From NCBI GenBank assembly GCA_947453145.1, contig CANGFA010000002.1, positions 62,001 through 126,000 of the forward strand: a stretch of 64,000 nt of DNA. The letters run 5' to 3'. The notes beneath the pieces were generated by a model, which had not been told where the DNA came from, made no database searches, and worked only from the letters and a program-made list of their open reading frames with translations. The translations under genes were made by a program, and so were the position numbers. The DNA is from Bacteroidota bacterium (lineage in GTDB: Bacteria; Bacteroidota; Bacteroidia; Chitinophagales; Chitinophagaceae). Positions 58,434-64,000 of this stretch are shown one piece after another; position 1 is the stretch's first letter, and every line of letters starts with the position of its first letter.

Positions 58434-59900
58434 ATGCGATTAGTATGGAGCATTCTATTTTTAGCATGTAGTTTTTTTGTTGGGGCACAACCCAAATTAG
58501 AGGACAAAAATGTTTTTGAATTTAGAGGTGTTTGGGTAGCCTCCGTTTTAAATATAGACTGGCCAAGTAAACCAGGCTTAAGCAATGAAGCGCAAAAAGA
58601 GGAATTCATTGCCTTATTAAATATGCATCAAAAGAATGGAATGAATGCCATTATTATGCAAATTCGTCCTGCTGCGGATGCGCTATACCCTTCCACCTTA
58701 GAACCATGGAGTGAATATTTAATGGGACAACAAGGCTTGCCTCCAAGTCCATTTTACGATCCTTTAAGTTTTATGATTCAAGAAACGCATAAACGAGGGA
58801 TGGAATTTCATGCATGGATTAATCCGTATCGTGCCGTATTTAATACACAAAAATCTAGTGTTGCTCCCAATCATTTAACTAAAACACATCCTGAATGGTT
58901 TGTTACTTACGATAACAAAAAAATATTTGACCCAGGATTGCCTGAAGTTTGGAAGCATGTGAACAGAGTTGTAAGTGATATTGTAACTAGATATGATGTG
59001 GATGCTATTCATTTGGATGATTATTTTTACCCTTATAAAGTACCAGGCAAAGAATTTAATGACGAAGCCTCTTACAAAAAATATAATAGAGGATTAAATA
59101 AAGAGGATTGGAGAAGAAGCAATTGCGATACCATTATTAAACAAATGTCTGAAACCATTCACAATATAAAACCAGGTATTCAATTTGGTATAAGTCCATT
59201 TGGTGTATGGCGAAACAAATCACAGGATCCCGATGGAAGTAATACCAAGGCGGGTGTCACCAACTATGATGACTTATATGCAGATATTATGTTGTGGCAA
59301 AAAAAAGGATGGGTAGATTATATTATACCTCAATTGTATTGGGAGCATGGTCATGCTTTAGCTGACTATGATGAATTAATCAAGTGGTGGGACCAACACA
59401 GTAACAACAGAAACCTATACATTGGTCATGGTATTTATCGAGCTGGTACAACTTCTGCATGGAAAAGCAGTAACGAGATCCCTTATCAGATTCAAAGCTT
59501 ACGCAATTTAAAAAACACAAGAGGGAGTGCCTATTTTAGTAGTAAAACTTTTAAAGACAATCCCAATCATTGGAACGATACCTTGCAAAATAATTATTAC
59601 CGTAAACCAGCATTACAACCCACAATGCCATGGTTAGTGCAATATGAAGTAGCGGCACCTGTTGTCAATAAAAAAGGGGCTAACATTTATAGCATTGAAA
59701 TGGGAGAACCCAAAAAAGTGAAGCAATTTGCTATCCTAAGTAAGTCTAACAATAAGTTTGCTGTTGAAGCTATTGTACCCAATGAAACCCATTCCATAGA
59801 TTTAAATAAACTGGGGATTGATAAGCAAAATAATGCACAATATTTTATTGTTGCAGTTGGCTTGCAAAATCAATTAAGCAAAATGGTAGGTTTGTTATAG
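58434..59900 (+). CDS. Family 10-like glycoside hydrolase (GHL10/DUF187)
   Basis: EFRGVWVASVLNIDWPSKPGLS; MEFHAWINPYRAVF; DAIHLDDYFYPY; GISPFGVWRN. Confidence 0.92.
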   Translation: MRLVWSILFLACSFFVGAQPKLEDKNVFEFRGVWVASVLNIDWPSKPGLSNEAQKEEFIALLNMHQKNGMNAIIMQIRPAADALYPSTLEPWSEYLMGQQGLPPSPFYDPLSFMIQETHKRGMEFHAWINPYRAVFNTQKSSVAPNHLTKTHPEWFVTYDNKKIFDPGLPEVWKHVNRVVSDIVTRYDVDAIHLDDYFYPYKVPGKEFNDEASYKKYNRGLNKEDWRRSNCDTIIKQMSETIHNIKPGIQFGISPFGVWRNKSQDPDGSNTKAGVTNYDDLYADIMLWQKKGWVDYIIPQLYWEHGHALADYDELIKWWDQHSNNRNLYIGHGIYRAGTTSAWKSSNEIPYQIQSLRNLKNTRGSAYFSSKTFKDNPNHWNDTLQNNYYRKPALQPTMPWLVQYEVAAPVVNKKGANIYSIEMGEPKKVKQFAILSKSNNKFAVEAIVPNETHSIDLNKLGIDKQNNAQYFIVAVGLQNQLSKMVGLL

Positions 59901-59915
59901 TTTAAGCAACTACGT

Positions 59916-61904
59916 TTATCTATCAAAAACACGCCTTAAAGGCAGGTTCTCATTTGCTTTTATAATTAATGGTACATGTTCTACAATGGTCATGTCATTA
60001 TCCAACCCAAAAGCTTTTTGATCGCTTTGTGACAATTGCTTGATGTTAAAATATACATCCATAATAAAGTCTTCTCTAAAGGACAACTCATTTTCAATAC
60101 TAAAGAAGCTTTCAATTATTACATAAGTGATATCGGCATGAAAGTCTTTACTCTTTAAGGATTCATATTTACTGTAAATACCTAATTCTTGAGATTCATT
60201 TAATTCCTGCATTACTTTCTTAAACAAAACGTTTACTCTTGGTTGAATCCTAAAACCTAATTTAAAATCTACACGTACTACTTTGTCATCCACTAATTCC
60301 ATAATATTATATTCCATACCATAAGGCGAGTCCGTGCGATCTATATGTATAAACCAATAGATATCGGCACGCTTTGGCTTGCGATTTAAAATAGAATCAA
60401 TAATTCGGTGTTCAATTTCTCTATGATTATTTGCCTTAGTCAAATACACCAAATGAGTTGCATACTTTGGTATATCCTTATCCGTACTCAATTCTGTTAA
60501 TTGAGTTAAATAATCTTTCATCTTTACAAAATCCAAATAACGATTGGCAATTTTTCGCGCACGATGCCAAATCATCATTACAAAAATCATGCTAATTGAA
60601 AATACGAAAGTGATTGCAGCTTCGTGGATTTTAACAATGTTTGCAGCAAAAAAGGAAAATTCAACAATTACAAAAACAAGTATAATTAATGCGACAATGC
60701 CCTGACCCCATCTTTTCACATTTAACAAATAAAAGTTCATCAACATGGTGGTCATAATCATGGTGATAATAATAGAGAAGCCATAAGCGGCTTGCATGTT
60801 CTCGCTTTTCTTAAAATATAAAAGCATAGTCACACACCCTGCCCATAAAATAAAGTTTAAGCTAGGAATATAAATTTGTCCTTTTTGATCCGTTGGAAAC
60901 TTAACTGTAACGCGCGGCCAAAAATTTAAACTAATGGCTTCATTAATCAAAGTAAAGGAGCCACTAATTAATGCTTGAGAGGCAATGATGGTTGCAATGG
61001 TAGCAATACCAATACCTGGAATTAAGAACCAATGTGGCATGAGTTCAAAGAACGGATTCACACCACTTGTTGCTTCACTCAAATGATTTAACAACCAAGC
61101 ACCTTGTCCCATATAACTCATTACCAGTGCTACTTTCACAAACATCCAGCTAACTTGAATATTTTGACGTCCGCAGTGCCCTAAATCACTATATAATGCT
61201 TCCGCACCCGTGGTACATAAAAAAACGGCCCCTAGCAACCAAAATCCTTTTGGATAATGGGTTAAAAGCTCATACGCGTAATAAGGATTTATAGATTTTA
61301 AAATACCCAAGTTTTGAAAAACTTGGCTTAACCCTAAAATCAAAATCATAGAAAACCATAACAGCATAATTGGACCAAATGCAAAGCCAATAATTTTAGT
61401 ACCAAAACGTTGAAAGAAAAATAATAATGAGATAATTGCTAATACAATTCCCACAGTTAAATTATTACCAGGTACAAATATTTTTTCCAACCCTTTTACA
61501 TCTTTCAAACCTTCTATGGCTGAGGATACTGATATTGGTGGGGTAATCATCCCGTCTGCTAATAACATGGCTGCGCCTATTATTGCGGGAACATAAATCC
61601 ATTTTACATATCTACGAACTAAAGCAAAAAGAGAAAAAATACCACCTTCTCCTCTATTGTCTGCACGCAATGTTAAAAAAACATACTTAAATGTAGTTTG
61701 TAAAGTCAATGTCCAGAATACACATGAAATAGCTCCATAAATAAGTTCCGCATTTACTGGATTATTTCCTTTCATGGCACTGTTAATAATAGCGCCAAAT
61801 ACATACAAAGGAGAGGTTCCAATATCACCATAAATAATTCCTAAAGTAACGATTAAACCTGCTACCGAGAGTTTGTGGGCATGCCCACTAGATGTATGTG
61901 CCAT
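59916..61904 (-). CDS. kup: KUP-family potassium uptake protein
   Basis: VTLGIIYGDIGTSPLYVFGAI; GGIFSLFALVRR; GAEALYSDLGHCGRQNIQ. Confidence 0.96.
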   Translation of the reverse strand: MAHTSSGHAHKLSVAGLIVTLGIIYGDIGTSPLYVFGAIINSAMKGNNPVNAELIYGAISCVFWTLTLQTTFKYVFLTLRADNRGEGGIFSLFALVRRYVKWIYVPAIIGAAMLLADGMITPPISVSSAIEGLKDVKGLEKIFVPGNNLTVGIVLAIISLLFFFQRFGTKIIGFAFGPIMLLWFSMILILGLSQVFQNLGILKSINPYYAYELLTHYPKGFWLLGAVFLCTTGAEALYSDLGHCGRQNIQVSWMFVKVALVMSYMGQGAWLLNHLSEATSGVNPFFELMPHWFLIPGIGIATIATIIASQALISGSFTLINEAISLNFWPRVTVKFPTDQKGQIYIPSLNFILWAGCVTMLLYFKKSENMQAAYGFSIIITMIMTTMLMNFYLLNVKRWGQGIVALIILVFVIVEFSFFAANIVKIHEAAITFVFSISMIFVMMIWHRARKIANRYLDFVKMKDYLTQLTELSTDKDIPKYATHLVYLTKANNHREIEHRIIDSILNRKPKRADIYWFIHIDRTDSPYGMEYNIMELVDDKVVRVDFKLGFRIQPRVNVLFKKVMQELNESQELGIYSKYESLKSKDFHADITYVIIESFFSIENELSFREDFIMDVYFNIKQLSQSDQKAFGLDNDMTIVEHVPLIIKANENLPLRRVFDR

Positions 61905-62032
61905 GAAGCTTTTAGATTGGAGAACAAAGTTTATAAAAATTATATAAACAAAGTGCTTTAAGTACTAAGTATTTTATAAATATTTTGAAATGGGCACTAA
62001 CATCTTTCCGAACTTTGGATTTCCTGCCAATA

Positions 62033-62506
62033 CTAAGGCTTGTAAGTACCAAACATCTCCTCAACGGCCTTAAAACGGTAATCAAAAATTCCTTGTAATT
62101 GTTTTTTAACCAATATCCATTGTGCTATGTCCCCCAAAAAGCCCATAGGTATTTTGTAATGCACAATGTCCTCCATACAAACTCCACCCGGAATGGCCTT
62201 GAAATGATGTTGATGGTGCCAAAGGCTGTAGGGACCGAATCGTTGTTCATCAACAAAGTATTTTCCATCTTGTACATGGGTAATCTCGGTCATCCAATAC
62301 ATAGGAATACCCAATAATGGGCTTACCGTATATTCAATTATTTGTCCGGGATACATTTTTTCACCATGGTGCTTGCTAATGATATGAAAGCCCATATGTT
62401 GTGGTGTGATTTTTGCTAAATTGGCAGGACTACTAAAAAAATCCCAAGCCTGGTCCAAAGAAATTGGTAAATTTTGAACGGTGTGGATACTGTATACTTT
62501 TGACAT
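62033..62506 (-). CDS. SRPBCC-family ligand-binding protein
   Basis: VQNLPISLDQAWDFFSSPANLAKITPQHMGFHI; FVDEQRFGPYSLWHHQHHF. Confidence 0.85.
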   Translation of the reverse strand: MSKVYSIHTVQNLPISLDQAWDFFSSPANLAKITPQHMGFHIISKHHGEKMYPGQIIEYTVSPLLGIPMYWMTEITHVQDGKYFVDEQRFGPYSLWHHQHHFKAIPGGVCMEDIVHYKIPMGFLGDIAQWILVKKQLQGIFDYRFKAVEEMFGTYKP

Positions 62507-62572
62507 AATTTAATAACAAGAAAGGGGCTTAATTGTTGTCAAGATTACAAGGAAAGCCATTAATTTTATAAA

Positions 62573-64000
62573 ATGAGTAATAAGTTGGAACAAGTAAAGG
62601 CTTTTGAAGCAGTTTATGAAGGATTGAACGAACAACAAAAAATTGCCGTGAACACGATCGAGGGACCGGTTATGGTGATTGCTGGGCCAGGAACAGGTAA
62701 AACACAAATTTTAGGAGCACGTATTGGTAAAATATTATTAGAAACAGATACCGCACCGGAAAATATACTTTGCCTTACTTATACAGACGCCGGAGCAATT
62801 GCAATGCGTAAACGTTTGGTGAGTTTTATTGGCACCAGCGCATATAAAGTAAACATTTCAACATTTCATTCTTTTTGCAACGAGATTATTCAAGATAATT
62901 TATCCCTTTTTGATAAAACTAGTTTGGATGCAATATCAGAGCTAGAAAAAATTGAACTACTTAAAAAACTTATCGACGGTTTTGATAAAACCAATCCTTT
63001 AAAAAGATATCGTGGCGATATTTATTTTGAAATGAGCAACTTATCTAAGTTGTTTAGTGCGATGAAAAAAGAAGGATGGAAGCCTGCCTATTTAATTGAA
63101 AAAGTGGATGAGTATATAAAAGAGATCCCATTTAGAGATGAATTTATTTATAAAAGAAAATATAAGCAGTTCGAGGCCGGTTCTTTAAAACAAGGATTGG
63201 TAGACGCCGAACTTGAAAAAATGGCCAAGCTAAAAGCAGCCATCCAGAGTTTTGAGGTATACCAAAAATTAATGAAGGACCGAAACAGGTATGACTTTGA
63301 AGACATGATTAATTGGGTGATTAATGCATTTAAAGAAAATAAAAATTTATTGGCTCAATACCAGGAGCGCTTCTTATATATTTTAGTAGACGAATTTCAA
63401 GATACCAGTGGTACGCAAAACGAACTAGTGGAATTACTTGTAAACTATTGGGAACAACCCAACTTATTTGTGGTAGGCGATGACGACCAAAGTATATTTA
63501 GATTCCAGGGTGCGAATGTTGAAAACATGTTGCATTTTCAAAATCAATATGCAAAAGATATTTTAACGATTGTATTAGAAAATAATTACCGATCCACGCA
63601 GCCTATATTAGATGCTTCCACGATTGTAATAAATAACAATCAAGAAAGATTGGTCAATAAAATTAAAGGCTTAGAGAAAAAATTAATTGCATCTAATTCC
63701 GCACATCAAAACAATGGTATTGCTCCCAAAGTAGTTGCCTATCATATGCCGGAAGAAGAAATGATTGATATCACGGAACAAATTGTACAACTTACGCAAA
63801 ATGGTATCGCCCCAAATCATATTGCTGTTTTATACAAAGAACACAAATACGGCGAGGAAATTGCACATTTTTTAAAACAAAAAAATATCCCCGTTTTTAC
63901 ACGTCGTACGGCCAATTTATTAGATCAAATATTGATAAAACAAATTATTGCCATATTAGATTATTTGGTTTGCGAGCTAGACCAGCCCTATGAAGGCGCC
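62573..64000 (+). CDS. UvrD/Rep-family ATP-dependent helicase, N-terminal part (3' truncated by window edge)
   Basis: Frame from ATG 62573 open to window end: MSNKLEQVKAFEAVYEGLNEQQKIAVNTIEGPVMVIAGPGTGKTQILGARIG; VDEFQDTSGTQNELVE; DDQSIFRFQGA. Confidence 0.94.
   Translation, partial: MSNKLEQVKAFEAVYEGLNEQQKIAVNTIEGPVMVIAGPGTGKTQILGARIGKILLETDTAPENILCLTYTDAGAIAMRKRLVSFIGTSAYKVNISTFHSFCNEIIQDNLSLFDKTSLDAISELEKIELLKKLIDGFDKTNPLKRYRGDIYFEMSNLSKLFSAMKKEGWKPAYLIEKVDEYIKEIPFRDEFIYKRKYKQFEAGSLKQGLVDAELEKMAKLKAAIQSFEVYQKLMKDRNRYDFEDMINWVINAFKENKNLLAQYQERFLYILVDEFQDTSGTQNELVELLVNYWEQPNLFVVGDDDQSIFRFQGANVENMLHFQNQYAKDILTIVLENNYRSTQPILDASTIVINNNQERLVNKIKGLEKKLIASNSAHQNNGIAPKVVAYHMPEEEMIDITEQIVQLTQNGIAPNHIAVLYKEHKYGEEIAHFLKQKNIPVFTRRTANLLDQILIKQIIAILDYLVCELDQPYEGA

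Noticed and set aside
1-64000. CRISPR arrays, tRNA/rRNA genes, IS elements, integrases, prophage or defence islands
   Set aside because: No direct-repeat arrays, cloverleaf-like sequences, transposase/integrase motifs or toxin-antitoxin pairs were seen by reading; tRNAscan-SE and ISfinder would be needed for certainty.

Overview
This is a low-GC, gene-dense chromosomal window from a Bacteroidota bacterium, probably Chitinophagaceae-like judging from TAxxTTTG -7 boxes, a PorZ/T9SS-type protein, futalosine menaquinone synthesis, large-type IspG and an argF'-type arginine pathway. It runs from a truncated ppc to a truncated UvrD-like helicase. Most content is core metabolism: alaS, gatB, serS, rpoN, ispG, gcvT, gcvH, ssb, mqnC, kup, and a complete minus-strand arg operon (GNAT-argG-argC-argD-argF'-argB-argE'-argH). 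I see no CRISPR array, tRNA/rRNA, prophage or transposase. The best lead is the leader of the arg operon (about 39210-39392, minus). It has a 39-codon leader ORF with tandem Arg codons just before its stop, and four alternating mutually complementary segments, the stop codon lying inside one of them. This looks like an arginine attenuator or arrest-peptide switch. Other leads are a class D beta-lactamase homologue with all four catalytic motifs altered, a 15-bp-arm inverted repeat at the padR-pspC promoter, an ArsR gene paired with a tandem rhodanese protein lacking catalytic Cys, a TonB-plug-like plus double-PDZ protein, and Val90 at the substrate-specificity position of ArgF'. All calls come from reading the sequence and motif recall; no searches were run.
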